Below the pieces are notes generated by a model, which saw only the letters and a program-made list of their open reading frames with translations, searched no databases and was not told the origin of the DNA. Positions 1 to 9,637 of a stretch of DNA of 64,000 nucleotides are shown piece after piece. The position numbers and the translations under genes were made by a program. Source of the DNA: Pseudomonadota bacterium (GTDB taxonomy: Bacteria; Pseudomonadota; Gammaproteobacteria; Steroidobacterales; SZUA-146); NCBI GenBank assembly GCA_039028935.1, contig JBCCHD010000008.1:1-64000 (forward strand). Direction: 5' to 3'. How positions within the stretch are numbered: position 1 is the first letter of the stretch; the number at the start of each line of letters is the position of its first letter.

Positions 1-2569
1 AGGCGCCTATGTTGATCGACTCCAGGCGTTCGTTTTCCGGTACCAAAGACGCCACTGGAATGATGCGGCGGCGATCCAGAGGATCTTGAGTTTGTGCCGA
101 CAATTCCAGATTGCTAACGGTGAATGGGATGTCGCCCGCATTGTCAACAGACACGTCGACTTTAACCACAGCATCGACGATTTCGCGTGTAATAGACTCG
201 CGAATATCGCGCTCAGTCGAGGTCGTTAACGAGTCATGATAAGCCTCTTCCGACGCACGGCTTGACTGTTCGCCAGCGGAAAATGTGTTGCCTTGCTCAG
301 AGCCTTGTTGAGAGCCCAAAGCGAGTGAAACTGAGTAACCCGGGAATTGGCCTGATTCTGAGCCTGAGTTATAGGTTCCGGTCAGCTCTTGACTCGCCTC
401 GAGCGTGCTTTTCGTTGAGGTTTCATTGCTGCTCGAGAAGGATTCGTCTTCACTGCGTGTAATGGTGGTTTCGGTTGTCTTGTTTTCGGTGACGAGCATG
501 CCGGACTCATCGGTAAACGTGAAGCGCGTATCCAATTGCAGGTTCACATTACCAATGTTGATGCGCGGGCTGGGCAGATCAGCGACAAGCGGATTTCGGT
601 TGCCAGCGGCCACTTCTTCTGGGTCTGAAATTTGATCGCCATCGGTATCAGCCAAATTCGGAGAAGTCTTTAACACGTTGAATTCGAAACCATCCTGCAA
701 TCCATCGCCGTCTGAGTCTTGGTTTAATCCATCACTGAATATAAAGTTCCATTCCTGATCGTCCGTCAGTGTGTCGCCATCGCTGTCGGCAGAGCGTGGG
801 TCAAGACCACCATGGAATTCCTCGGCATCCGATACGCCATCGCCGTCCGTATCGGCGATCGTTGGGTCGGAGGTTACCGTCACTGTTTGAACGACACCTG
901 CGGCCGTAATGGTTGTGACGGTCCAGCCCCTAAGCTCATCGCTGTCACTGAGTCCATCGTTGTCTGTATCAACCACGGTATCACCGCTGGGTCCGCGGCC
1001 CTGAAACGTAGCAGAGCTAGGATTGGGAAAGTCGCTTTGAGGTGGTGCCATCGGATTACCCTGCAAGTCGGTCATCGCCGTAACGGATAGTTCGTACTGG
1101 AGGTCGGACATCGACAAGGTTGTTAGGCGGACTGTTTGCCGTTCCGGCAGAATCAGCTTGGCATCGACCACAACAACTTCGGCGCGCTTCGGCGCGTCTG
1201 TGTCGTTGACGGTGATGCCTTTGGTCTCCGAACGATCATCAATCGAGCGGATGCGATAGTGTCGAGCGTTTTCAGCACTGTTGATGCCACCTCTCATCGG
1301 TTCGGAAAAGGTCACCAGAATTTCCGTATTGGTGGTGGCGCCGGCGCTAACGATTTGTGGCTTTTCGAGGTCAGGCGTGTCGGGATCATTGTTAACGACA
1401 TCAAAATTGATAAGCAATCCTTCATTCATCACGAACGTCGGTTCATTCGTCGTTGATGATTCGTCTTCAGTAGCGGATGGGGCCCTGTTTACTTGGTGAC
1501 TCACCTTGATCTGCGACGGTCCGGAATAAACGCTGCTGATATTGGCTTTTGATTCGCCGTCGGTTGTAGAGGGCATGTTGTCGGAAATGACGATTCGGCC
1601 CTCTGTGTTTTCCACCATGACCAGACTACCGTCGGCCACCGGACGACCTGTTGCATCGGTTAGCCTGGACGTAATAAAGGCGGTATCGAGTCCGTCATTT
1701 TCAATCTGAGCTTTGTCTAGGCTGATGTGTGCAAACCGAAAGGACGATGGACCACCCGGAACCCGCGCGGATAGCAAGCGAGTATTTGGCTGATCGAAGC
1801 TGGCTTCGACGCTCAGACCGGTGTCGGTATCGCGCATCAAATTGTCGAGTTTTGCCGAGGACGAACGCAGGTTTTGCACAAAATAGTCAATGAGCTCATT
1901 CACCGCGTCATTCGCATTGCCGGGCGAGTCTTCCGCGTTCAAGTTCAAATTTTCGACAATATCTCGGTTGAACATCGCGATCGACGACATCGAATCGCCC
2001 GGATCGTCATCAAAGCTGATGCCAAGTTCTTGTTCAACTTTCTGTAAAAGGACATTTGCGTCAACCGCTGTCGGTGCCAGCATGCTTTCTAATGAGTTAA
2101 TGCGCAGCATCGCTGCGGCGACGGTGCTGGCAGGGGTCAGATTGAGCGTGATGGTCTCGTTGCCGCCAGCAAACTGTGCGGGATCGGCAATGATGGCTTC
2201 TAAACTCGGCGCTGCTCGGCCTAGCATCGTGCCATCAAAAATCGCCAAGACCAGCGGACCTGTTTGTGCGCCGAGCGCGTTCTCACCGATTATCAGGCGA
2301 TAGTGTCCAGTGTCATCGGTCGTGCTAGCTGTGGTGTCAAGATCCGTATCAATTTCGGTTTGCGTTCCGTCTGATTCGAACTTGAAGAGTCGAACGTCCG
2401 CACCGCTTACAGTGTCGGTTGCCACGCTTCCGATAACAGTCAGCTGGATCGGTTGTGGCGGCGAAATGGCCACGATCGGTTCAGGGCTGCTACCGCCGCC
2501 ACCGCCGCCGCAGCCGTAAAGAAACGAAACGGTAAGTAGACTGTATACCCAAGTTAATTTATTACGCAC
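1..2569 (-). CDS. Secreted lipoprotein with calcium-binding (TSP3-like) repeats, partial
   Basis: Open reading frame of more than 856 codons that runs off the left edge, so the C-terminus is missing. It starts at a GTG with GGGAG six bases upstream; the nearby ATG is out of frame. Residues 1-20 form a lipoprotein signal ending in LYGC, followed by six glycines, so the protein is probably lipid-anchored. The middle has Ig-like/carboxypeptidase-like stretches. At about residues 530-640 there are repeated DxDxDG units followed by acidic residues (DTDNDGLSD, DTDGDGVSD, DSDGDGLQD, DTDGDQISD), as in thrombospondin-3/binary-toxin-type calcium-binding repeats. After these comes a Ser/Thr/Gly/Glu-rich stretch and then a segment resembling that after the repeats in other bacterial TSP3 proteins. 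Function is unknown. The two-component regulator just upstream on the same strand may control it (inference). Confidence 0.8.
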   Translation of the reverse strand, partial: MRNKLTWVYSLLTVSFLYGCGGGGGGSSPEPIVAISPPQPIQLTVIGSVATDTVSGADVRLFKFESDGTQTEIDTDLDTTASTTDDTGHYRLIIGENALGAQTGPLVLAIFDGTMLGRAAPSLEAIIADPAQFAGGNETITLNLTPASTVAAAMLRINSLESMLAPTAVDANVLLQKVEQELGISFDDDPGDSMSSIAMFNRDIVENLNLNAEDSPGNANDAVNELIDYFVQNLRSSSAKLDNLMRDTDTGLSVEASFDQPNTRLLSARVPGGPSSFRFAHISLDKAQIENDGLDTAFITSRLTDATGRPVADGSLVMVENTEGRIVISDNMPSTTDGESKANISSVYSGPSQIKVSHQVNRAPSATEDESSTTNEPTFVMNEGLLINFDVVNNDPDTPDLEKPQIVSAGATTNTEILVTFSEPMRGGINSAENARHYRIRSIDDRSETKGITVNDTDAPKRAEVVVVDAKLILPERQTVRLTTLSMSDLQYELSVTAMTDLQGNPMAPPQSDFPNPSSATFQGRGPSGDTVVDTDNDGLSDSDELRGWTVTTITAAGVVQTVTVTSDPTIADTDGDGVSDAEEFHGGLDPRSADSDGDTLTDDQEWNFIFSDGLNQDSDGDGLQDGFEFNVLKTSPNLADTDGDQISDPEEVAAGNRNPLVADLPSPRINIGNVNLQLDTRFTFTDESGMLVTENKTTETTITRSEDESFSSSNETSTKSTLEASQELTGTYNSGSESGQFPGYSVSLALGSQQGSEQGNTFSAGEQSSRASEEAYHDSLTTSTERDIRESITREIVDAVVKVDVSVDNAGDIPFTVSNLELSAQTQDPLDRRRIIPVASLVPENERLESINIGA

Positions 2570-3007
2570 GATATTCTCCCATTTATTTTTTTCAGCGCCT
2601 TGAGCGCGGATGAATTGTTTCAGTGGTCAGGCTCGCGACGTCGGCGTATGGCTTTTTTCGGCCATTCCGTTGCGGCGCGCCGCAACGGTTCACTTGGCAA
2701 GCGTCAGTTCAGCTCATTGGTCCGGTCGATAGCCGCCGTAGCGGTTGATGAGGAAGAAGTGGCTTCCAGACTGCCGTTGTATGACCGAACTTCCAGTTGA
2801 ATGTCCGTTTGTCGCGCACTATTCGCGTACAGAATCAGCCTAGTGCTTAAGACTCTTCCGGGTTTGCACATTTGGCGCAGAAGGTTGCACAAATCATGCA
2901 AATGCTGAGAAATTTCAGGAGATTGGTGGTTGGCAACGTCCAGAGGACGTGTCGACGCGAAGCCGGATGTCGGGTCGGCGTTGGGGTGGCGCTAGGGCAA
3001 GAGCGAG
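2570..3007. other. Intergenic region with a 22-bp palindrome
   Basis: 438 bases between the hybrid regulator and the lipoprotein gene, both on the minus strand. No convincing gene is seen. It holds the perfect 22-base palindrome listed separately at 2667-2688, and the lipoprotein ribosome-binding site at its left end. The lipoprotein promoter should lie here, but no clear -35/-10 pair was found. Confidence 0.5.
2667..2688. promoter_or_regulatory. Perfect 22-bp palindrome, possible operator
   Basis: Half-site CCGTTGCGGCG followed directly by its exact reverse complement. It lies about 100 bases before the start of the lipoprotein gene. No T-run follows on either strand, so it does not look like an intrinsic terminator. 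It could bind the AraC-type output domain of the neighbouring regulator or some other dimeric protein. This is inferred from symmetry and position only. Confidence 0.4.
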
Positions 3008-6000
3008 TTAATGTTTTTGCGCTGCGGCATATTTGCTTGGACTGTAGCCTGAATATTGCTTAAATCGCCGCGAAAAGTAGGCGAGGCTTTGAAAACCCAC
3101 ACCGTACGCTATTTCCGACACACTGAGCCTATCGCGCTTCAGCAAGACTGACGCATGGTGCATGCGAATTGTATTGATATGGGCAAGCGGTGTTGTGGCC
3201 AGCTCGTCTTTGCATCGTCGCGTTAGTGTGTCGCGGCTCATGTGCAGTTTATCGGACAGCAGTTGGACATTGAGTTCGGCGTCGCCCAAGTGCGCCTCGA
3301 TTGTTTCGTTCAACCGTTGTAAAAACGTTGGTTTCGCGCCCTGACCAATCGCGTTGATACTCTGTTCAAGCTCAATTGTTTCGCGGATTTTTTTTCTGGC
3401 GTTTATTTGCGCGTTTACGCGCATGACGAGCTCCGACGTGTCGAAGGGCTTGGTAATATAGTCGTCGGCGCCACTGGCAAATCCCTCGACGGTTTCTCGT
3501 TTGGTGGCTTTGGCGGTAAGGAGGATAACCGGTATCGCTTCAGTTGCTGCGGTACTTTTTAGTTTTTTAACCAGGTCTAAACCCGACAAGCCGGGCATTG
3601 AAACGTCTGAGACAATTAAATCGGGCAGCGCATCGCAGGCCACCGAGTAGCCCTCCTGTCCATTTTTGGCACGCAAAATTCGATAGTTCTGAGCCAGTCT
3701 TAGACTAATAAAATTAATTAGCTCAGCGTTGTCATCAATAATCAATAGCGTAGTTTTATCGTCGTCGTCCAATCCTTGTGTGGCCAGGGCGTGAGTGGTG
3801 GGGTAGGTTTCCTTTCCGTCATTCGGCAGCGGTTCCGTTAGTTGCACAGAGTCGAAGTGGTCATTACCCCGTCGTAGCCACAGCGTGAAACAGCAGCCTT
3901 GGCCGGGTTCGGAAGTGAGTTCCACACTACCCGAGTGCAGCTCCATAATTTCTTTTACTATCGCTAGGCCGATACCGGTTCCCGGGTGTGTGATGCGCTC
4001 GGAGGCCTTCTCTTGATAAAAGCGTTCGAACACTTTGTGTTGCGCGTTTTGCGCTAAGCCCACGCCGTCATCCTCAACGCGTATGCCGACGCGGTCAGTC
4101 TGCATTACGATGTTCAGCACAATTTGACTGCCGTTACCGCTGTATTTGATTGCATTGGACAAGAGATTGGCCAGGCAGCTATCTAACTGGTCGCGGTCAA
4201 ACCACAGTTCCAATGGGTCTTCGCAGTTCTTCAGCGCGATGGTTTGATCGTGTTGTTGCGCCCAGTCGGTAAAACGAGGCTGCACCGATCGAACCAATTC
4301 GCTAACGTCGTGCAAAGCCACTCTGAGCGTAAGTTGCCCTGCTTCCAATCGGTTCATATCCAATACTTGCCCAACCATTGCCAGCATTTTTTTGGAGTTC
4401 TCAAGTGCGGCCGATGCAAGGTGTTTGACGGGTTGCTGTAGCTCGCGGGCATGCTCTGAAACGATCGTTTCCAGAGGGCCGATCGTCAAGGTCAGTGGTG
4501 TGCGAAACTCATGGGATACGTTATTGAAGAATCGATCCTTTAATATTTGCTGTTGACGAAGCTGCTCGACCTTGGACTGAACGTCGCGCGTACGCAGGGT
4601 GACCACTTGTTCGAGTTCAAGGTTTCTCGCTAACAGGTGACGGGTTCGCAAGCGCTGCCCCAGCCAACCGGAAACGAGCAACAAGCAAAATCCGAATAAG
4701 ATCAGAAGGATTTTGGCGGATTTGGTCTCGTACCAGTACGGCAACACCGAAAAGCTCATCGTGGCGCGACTAGCGCGATGCCAGGCATCCCGCGCTTCTA
4801 CCTCGAAAAGATAATCAACCCCCTCAAGGCTTGTCAGGTCTTTATACGTTTCGCGCGTCCACTCCGACCAAAAGTCTTGGTTGGTGCCAAGAAGCCGATG
4901 ACGGTACTCGGTACGACCGATGGTTGTATTGTCGGCCAATGCATAACTGATGCGCAGTGAACTGTCGTCTGGATGAATGGCCGAATCCAACTTTTCAGCA
5001 GACGATTTTTGCAATCGGGCGTTGCTCTTGGCGTCCACAATCGAGTGGATATTTAGGAGCCCAAGAGGCGGTAGTGACTCGGCTAGCTGGACGTCTAAGC
5101 GATAGATGTCGCCTTTGTCGAGCACCACCCACGCCACATTCTTGTCGTTCACGTACATGTCGGAAATCGGTAATGGGTCCAATGAGCCAAAAACTTCATT
5201 GTGGGCAATCCAATTATCCCGATCTCCCTGGCGTAGATACCCGCGCTGCTGGTCGACCTGATACCAAAGACGTGGGCTGAGTTCCGACTGAATCTTATCG
5301 CTATATAAAAAACGTATGTTGGCATCCTCGGCCGCAAACTCTTGAGGGAATCCAGTAGCCGGTTGAAGTGCATGTTGTGGTGTGGGGGCTTTTTCGAGTA
5401 GCCCCCCGGATGTCATAAACAGCATGCGATTATCGAGTCGGAAAGGCCAGACGCTGCCTGGTCGGATGCCTTGTTCTGCACCAAACTCATCGATCGTTCT
5501 TGGGTTTGCGGCAAGTTGGGCACGTGATAGGCGATAGAGTTCTTGTGTTGACGTCCCCATCCACAACGCACCTTCCGCATCGAATTCGATGGACTGAATG
5601 TGGTCGGCGGTGCCGTCAATATAGTCTGAACGCAGTTTTCCATCGTCTGAGGTGATGCGAAACAGTCCATCGCTGGTACCCACAAACAACTCGTCTGAAT
5701 TAGGGTCGATTCGCATAGTGCGGGCGAGTCCTGCCTTCAAGATGGGCGTATCGCTGGTAGACGGTTCGGTCGAATTCGGCGAATAAACCCCACCTAATCC
5801 GCTGTACAAAAAGAGACCGCTGTAGCGAACGGTATCCAAATAACTGTCGTTACTCTGTGTGATTTGACGAAACGAGGGCGGTGCTTGCGCATTGGCAGCC
5901 TCCAGTACAAATAAACCGTTACCCACCGCCATGACAGAGTCTCCATACGGCTTGACGCGAAGGATTTCGGTTGAAACGGTGCCTGCCTTGAACATGCTAT

Positions 6001-7036
6001 AGCGATGCGGTGGCAACATTTTCACCACATTTGGAATACCGGCTAGCCAGATATTTTGCTGTCGATCCTCCATGACGGAAAACACGGTGTTGATGGCGAT
6101 GTTGTGGTCAGCGTCGTATTGCCGAAGTAACTCGAATGACTCATTGAGTATGAATAGTCCGTCGTAGAGTGAGGCGATATAGTAGTAGCCATCCTGCGCC
6201 TGAATTGCGTTGTGGATCGCCACTTGTTCGCCAAACTGTTCGGCAGATGTGCGTTGGACGAGGCGGTCAGACTCTTGTACGTAGATGCCTGCATCCTCTG
6301 TTACCGCGACTAGTTTCCCCTCGCGATTAACTAAGACGTTACGTAAGCGCGTGTATCCGGGGATGCGAAGGGAAGTTGGTGTTACGGCAAAGTGGGTGGC
6401 TGTGCCCGCCGTGGAGATACGTATGTCAATTAGGTTCTCTGTGTCATGTTCTTTGTAGACAAAGCGGTCTTCCAAAGCGAAAATCCGATGTCGACCGGGC
6501 GTGGCATTTTCAATAATTGAAAGCGTATCGCCATTCCAATGGAAAATGGCCGTATCAGTAATGAACACAACACCATGCTGATTGGCAGCGGTCGCCCATA
6601 CTTCTCCAAACTGTTTTTCTTCGTGAGACCAGTCATCCAGCAGCGACTTGTATTGCAACTCATTGGTGCGGTCGGCATAGAAAAACCCAATGTCATTGGT
6701 AGTGCCAAGATACAGACGATCATCAGACCATTGGCTTAACGACCGTATTGCCGTGCCTTGGGCGGTCGAGTAGTTTCGCCACGCTTCACCATCCCACTCG
6801 CTAAGCCCCGATGTATGGCCGATATAGATACGACCATTGCGGGCCTGGAGTGCATGCCAGTTCTGATTGTGTCCGCCATGCTCAGTGGGGCTGAATACAT
6901 GAGCGAGCGGCAACCCGACTTGTTGATATTCATGGGCGTGGATGGGGGCGCAATACTGAGAAATCGCCATGGCGGTAAGCGCGATGGGGAGACCGGCAAC
7001 TCGTGGCAAATTGTAAGGCCAGCGTGTTTCTAGCAT
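3008..7036 (-). CDS. Hybrid two-component regulator: propeller sensor, histidine kinase, receiver, AraC output
   Basis: A 1342-residue membrane sensor that combines signal detection, phosphorelay and DNA binding. In order: signal peptide (about 1-34, ending AHA); periplasmic beta-propeller repeats; a Y_Y_Y-type domain near 690-760; one membrane helix near 770-795 (ILLILFGFCLLLVSGW); a coiled segment; HisKA with the phospho-acceptor His in NVSHEFRTPL (about residue 840); HATPase with GTGIGLAI (about 1020); a receiver domain with DVSMPG (about 1145); and a C-terminal AraC-type helix-turn-helix (GVGFQSLAYFSRRFKQ). This is the HTCS architecture best known from Bacteroidetes polysaccharide loci. 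The upstream in-frame start is a TTG at 7066; the ATG at 7036 is preferred because AAGAAGAA precedes it. Likely targets are its own locus and the lipoprotein downstream (inference). No glycan-use genes are seen nearby. Confidence 0.93.
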   Translation of the reverse strand: MLETRWPYNLPRVAGLPIALTAMAISQYCAPIHAHEYQQVGLPLAHVFSPTEHGGHNQNWHALQARNGRIYIGHTSGLSEWDGEAWRNYSTAQGTAIRSLSQWSDDRLYLGTTNDIGFFYADRTNELQYKSLLDDWSHEEKQFGEVWATAANQHGVVFITDTAIFHWNGDTLSIIENATPGRHRIFALEDRFVYKEHDTENLIDIRISTAGTATHFAVTPTSLRIPGYTRLRNVLVNREGKLVAVTEDAGIYVQESDRLVQRTSAEQFGEQVAIHNAIQAQDGYYYIASLYDGLFILNESFELLRQYDADHNIAINTVFSVMEDRQQNIWLAGIPNVVKMLPPHRYSMFKAGTVSTEILRVKPYGDSVMAVGNGLFVLEAANAQAPPSFRQITQSNDSYLDTVRYSGLFLYSGLGGVYSPNSTEPSTSDTPILKAGLARTMRIDPNSDELFVGTSDGLFRITSDDGKLRSDYIDGTADHIQSIEFDAEGALWMGTSTQELYRLSRAQLAANPRTIDEFGAEQGIRPGSVWPFRLDNRMLFMTSGGLLEKAPTPQHALQPATGFPQEFAAEDANIRFLYSDKIQSELSPRLWYQVDQQRGYLRQGDRDNWIAHNEVFGSLDPLPISDMYVNDKNVAWVVLDKGDIYRLDVQLAESLPPLGLLNIHSIVDAKSNARLQKSSAEKLDSAIHPDDSSLRISYALADNTTIGRTEYRHRLLGTNQDFWSEWTRETYKDLTSLEGVDYLFEVEARDAWHRASRATMSFSVLPYWYETKSAKILLILFGFCLLLVSGWLGQRLRTRHLLARNLELEQVVTLRTRDVQSKVEQLRQQQILKDRFFNNVSHEFRTPLTLTIGPLETIVSEHARELQQPVKHLASAALENSKKMLAMVGQVLDMNRLEAGQLTLRVALHDVSELVRSVQPRFTDWAQQHDQTIALKNCEDPLELWFDRDQLDSCLANLLSNAIKYSGNGSQIVLNIVMQTDRVGIRVEDDGVGLAQNAQHKVFERFYQEKASERITHPGTGIGLAIVKEIMELHSGSVELTSEPGQGCCFTLWLRRGNDHFDSVQLTEPLPNDGKETYPTTHALATQGLDDDDKTTLLIIDDNAELINFISLRLAQNYRILRAKNGQEGYSVACDALPDLIVSDVSMPGLSGLDLVKKLKSTAATEAIPVILLTAKATKRETVEGFASGADDYITKPFDTSELVMRVNAQINARKKIRETIELEQSINAIGQGAKPTFLQRLNETIEAHLGDAELNVQLLSDKLHMSRDTLTRRCKDELATTPLAHINTIRMHHASVLLKRDRLSVSEIAYGVGFQSLAYFSRRFKQYSGYSPSKYAAAQKH

Positions 7037-7239
7037 GGTTTGTTCTTCTTTTTTTCGTGTGCGCAACGCTCGGGCGATAACGACCCAGTCCCAAGCTGGG
7101 AGTGATCATATTACAGGCTTGTGTCGGTCATACCATTATTAGGCGCGACAAAACCGAGCGGTTACTTGCACGATTGATGTCCCCTCACCCGTTTTATACG
7201 TCGGCTTTATGTGGTTTTGGTTGATTTTCCATCGGATTG

Positions 7240-8274
7240 TTAGTGTCCGTACCGACGCGAGAAGTGCGCGTAGAACGTGATATCGGGTGCTGAATCGACG
7301 TTGAGGTCCTCGCTGATGCCGAATCGCCAAACGCCGTTGGGTCTAGTCAGATACACACCAGCATCAAGGCTAAGCGAGGCATCGCCAAGGGCGGGGATAT
7401 TGCTGTTATACGCTGCACTTCGATAACGAAGCTGCGCTTCCGGGGCAAGCGTATCGGTTAGGTTCAGTGCAGCACGCAGATTGGTTTGCCACTGAAAACG
7501 ACGTGCGCTGAGTTGGGGTGTGTCACCCACGTGTAAGAAAAACACATCCGCATTAAACGACCACGATCGGTTTTCAGTCGGCACATGGCGCGTGTGATGA
7601 ATGGATACCCCAATATCGACTGCTTCGCTGCCAGTCAATGCTCGATACCGTCCTGTTGGTAGTTTTATCGCAATCTGCAGCCATGTTGTTGGAGATATAC
7701 CTTCGGGAGAGCTACTTCGCATTCCTTGTAGCTGATAGGCGGCGGCAAATTGTAGGTCTCCGATACCCTGTTGCTGTCGGTCGACGAGGAAAAATTCGTC
7801 GTTGTTTCGATAGCCAAACAACAGTGCATCTTGCGGTTGACGGGGCCGTTCGCCTTCCGGTAACTGAGTGAGCGCATGCCAGTCATCAATAAAGCGATCT
7901 ATAAACCCGGCACCGTGGAGGAAGAAGGGTGCTTCGGCGTGCACAATCAATCGTGGGCGGATTCGTGCGGATGCCTGGATTGCCAAACGATACGTCTCGC
8001 CGTCGATTTCAAGTTGCTCGATGTCATTGCTTTGAATCAGAGAGTGTGAGGTCAAATCAAATTGGGTGGACAGTTGACGAGACGTTGGTGAAAGCGCGAG
8101 GTCTGGCGCAATCGGTGCCATAAAAATCTGAGTGAAGGGTGTGCGGTTATTGAGTGTCAGTGGTGCGGTGGTGTTCTGTGCCGTGCAGACGGTGCTCAGG
8201 AGCGTTATGGAAAAAACAAAAAACAGCCTAACTGTTGTTTGCTTGGGATTGCGAGTGCTAAGGGATGTGGTCAT
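7240..8274 (-). CDS. DUF3187 family outer-membrane-type protein
   Basis: 344 residues with a signal peptide (hydrophobic LFFVFSITLLSTV, cleavage near CTA-Q). The mature N-terminus (LTLNNRTPFTQIF) fits the conserved start of DUF3187 proteins, which have a beta-rich, porin-like pattern. The rest alternates polar and aromatic residues and ends in an aromatic-rich strand (ITFYAHFSRRYGH), as outer-membrane barrels do. Biochemical function is unknown for the family. It is transcribed away from the 65-residue protein and Crp-like gene, and lies 203 bases upstream of the hybrid regulator on the same strand; co-transcription is possible but not shown. A barrel or secreted beta protein is likely; the family assignment rests on recalled similarity. 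Confidence 0.75.
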   Translation of the reverse strand: MTTSLSTRNPKQTTVRLFFVFSITLLSTVCTAQNTTAPLTLNNRTPFTQIFMAPIAPDLALSPTSRQLSTQFDLTSHSLIQSNDIEQLEIDGETYRLAIQASARIRPRLIVHAEAPFFLHGAGFIDRFIDDWHALTQLPEGERPRQPQDALLFGYRNNDEFFLVDRQQQGIGDLQFAAAYQLQGMRSSSPEGISPTTWLQIAIKLPTGRYRALTGSEAVDIGVSIHHTRHVPTENRSWSFNADVFFLHVGDTPQLSARRFQWQTNLRAALNLTDTLAPEAQLRYRSAAYNSNIPALGDASLSLDAGVYLTRPNGVWRFGISEDLNVDSAPDITFYAHFSRRYGH

Positions 8275-8364
8275 ACGTTGCCGTTTATAAAGTGCGAATT
8301 ATGACAAGCGAAAAACTGAGGACCCGCTCACGGTATCCCTTAAGGGCAATCGTAAAATGCGCGC

Positions 8365-8562
8365 ATGGACAGTAAGTATTACACACACTTTGTGTTAACC
8401 GAATTTGAAGGCACCGGTTTTGGCGAGTTTTCCGGCGTCGTGCAATTCAATCGCTCGTCACAACCCGCGTTTGGCGCCGAAGACGCCCGACGTATGCTCG
8501 CTCAGAATTTTGATGTCGATGTGGATGAGCTTCATCTCATTCAATTTTCACCCCTTCACTAA
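8365..8562 (+). CDS. Small conserved-looking protein upstream of the Crp-like gene
   Basis: 65 residues, no signal peptide or membrane segment. The composition is that of a real small globular protein (acidic C-terminal half, FDVDVDELHLIQFSPLH). It ends 14 bases before the Crp-like start, so the two are probably co-transcribed. No family recognised. A perfect CCCTTAAGGG palindrome lies at 8337-8346, just upstream of its ATG. Confidence 0.65.
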   Translation: MDSKYYTHFVLTEFEGTGFGEFSGVVQFNRSSQPAFGAEDARRMLAQNFDVDVDELHLIQFSPLH

Positions 8563-8576
8563 TTCCTGGAGTTCCC

Positions 8577-9248
8577 ATGCAGAGCCCTCCCCAGCAACGC
8601 ATTGATCGCGCCGACTTGCAGCAGTTTCTGGAACGAGCGCGCATTCGCCGATTCACCAAAGGTCAGACGATTCTGGCGGCCGATGAAGAGCCACGCACCA
8701 TACACTACCTGGTTAAAGGGTCTGTGGAAGTGGTGATGGAAACCGAGGAGGGCAAAGAGCTCGTTCTCGCCTTTCTGAACGAAGGTCACTTCTTTGGTGA
8801 GATGGGCTATTTCAATCAAAAAGCCGAACGCTCGGCGTGGGTACGTTCACGGCGAGATAGCGTGGTCGCCGAATTGACGTATGAACAGTTTAGCGAATTT
8901 TCCAAGACCAACACGTCACTGGTTTTCGAATTGGCCACCCAGCTTGCGGTGCGCCTGGGTCGCACCAACGCCCGGGTGGGAAATCTCGCCTTTCTCGGTG
9001 TGTCAGGGCGTGTGGCCAAAGTGCTCTTAGAGCTTGCCGAAGAACCCGATGCGGTGGATATCGAGGGTGGTCGACGGTTGAAATACACGCAGCCACAGCT
9101 CGCCCGGATCGTCGGGTGTTCACGCGAAATGATTTCACGGGTGCTCAAGCTTCTGCAGTCCCAGGGCCTTATTACGATCGACAAGGGCATCATCGTCTGG
9201 GGTGAATTCAAAGAACGACCCGTTCGCGAACCGCAGCTGGTGGTCTAA
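8577..9248 (+). CDS. Crp/Vfr/Clp-type transcription regulator
   Basis: 223 residues. The cyclic-nucleotide-binding jelly roll (about 20-120) contains FFGEMGYFNQ and ERSAWVRS, closely matching the E. coli CRP cAMP pocket with its Glu and Arg-Ser. A long dimer helix follows, then a winged helix with recognition helix GCSREMISRVLKLL, nearly identical to CRP (GCSRETVGRILKML), so a TGTGA-N6-TCACA target is expected. In the dimer helix the Thr-Ser pair that touches cAMP in E. coli (T127/S128) reads Thr-Asn (GRTNARVGNLAF), so ligand response may differ; the Xanthomonas relative Clp answers to c-di-GMP. Start ATG has GGAG five bases upstream. The window carries two matching operator-like sites (11120-11135 and 11162-11177) and a diguanylate cyclase gene. 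Confidence 0.93.
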   Translation: MQSPPQQRIDRADLQQFLERARIRRFTKGQTILAADEEPRTIHYLVKGSVEVVMETEEGKELVLAFLNEGHFFGEMGYFNQKAERSAWVRSRRDSVVAELTYEQFSEFSKTNTSLVFELATQLAVRLGRTNARVGNLAFLGVSGRVAKVLLELAEEPDAVDIEGGRRLKYTQPQLARIVGCSREMISRVLKLLQSQGLITIDKGIIVWGEFKERPVREPQLVV

Positions 9249-9637
9249 ACGCGCTAATCCGACGACCCGGATCGGGCACCGTCCCAACCGTTATTGGTCT
9301 CCGTACTGGATGTCGAACTGCTATACGTGGTGGATGACACCGAAGAGTCTCTGAGCGGTCTTGATATCGATGCTGCTTTGCGGAAAAAATGAGCGCTTTC
9401 GGTCGAAGAACACCGCTACGCATCACGCTCAGTCAAAATGCGTGTCGACCCAAACGTTAAATCACATTCAAAAACAAGCATTTAAAGTGGCTTGAAGCGT
9501 CGAGATCTGCGCCCGTGCGAGCCCGCGCGGGGCGTGTCCTGAATTTAGGCCGGAAAACGTTTATCCTAGCCGGCCGATGCGCCGAGTCTGTCCGACTCCG
9601 CGACCCTTGCAAACACGATGTCAGAAAAGGACCGCCC
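9249..9637. other. Intergenic region before gltA
   Basis: 389 bases. A short plus-frame stretch at about 9261-9391 reads like protein and ends in a stop, but has no credible start or ribosome-binding site, so it may be a remnant or chance. The gltA ribosome-binding site AAAGGA lies at the right end. A TATCCT box near 9562 is a possible -10 element with only a poor -35. No Crp-like full site was found here. Confidence 0.4.

Noticed and set aside
2600..3063. Three short frames in the gap between the hybrid regulator and the lipoprotein
   Set aside because: None has a ribosome-binding site or protein-like composition, and one runs into the regulator gene on the other strand.
8295..8310. TGCGA-N6-ACAAG before the 65-residue gene as a Crp autoregulatory site
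   Set aside because: Only one half resembles the consensus; too weak to claim.
9261..9391. Plus-frame stretch before gltA that reads like protein
   Set aside because: No credible start codon or ribosome-binding site, and too short to tell from chance; kept only as a remark.
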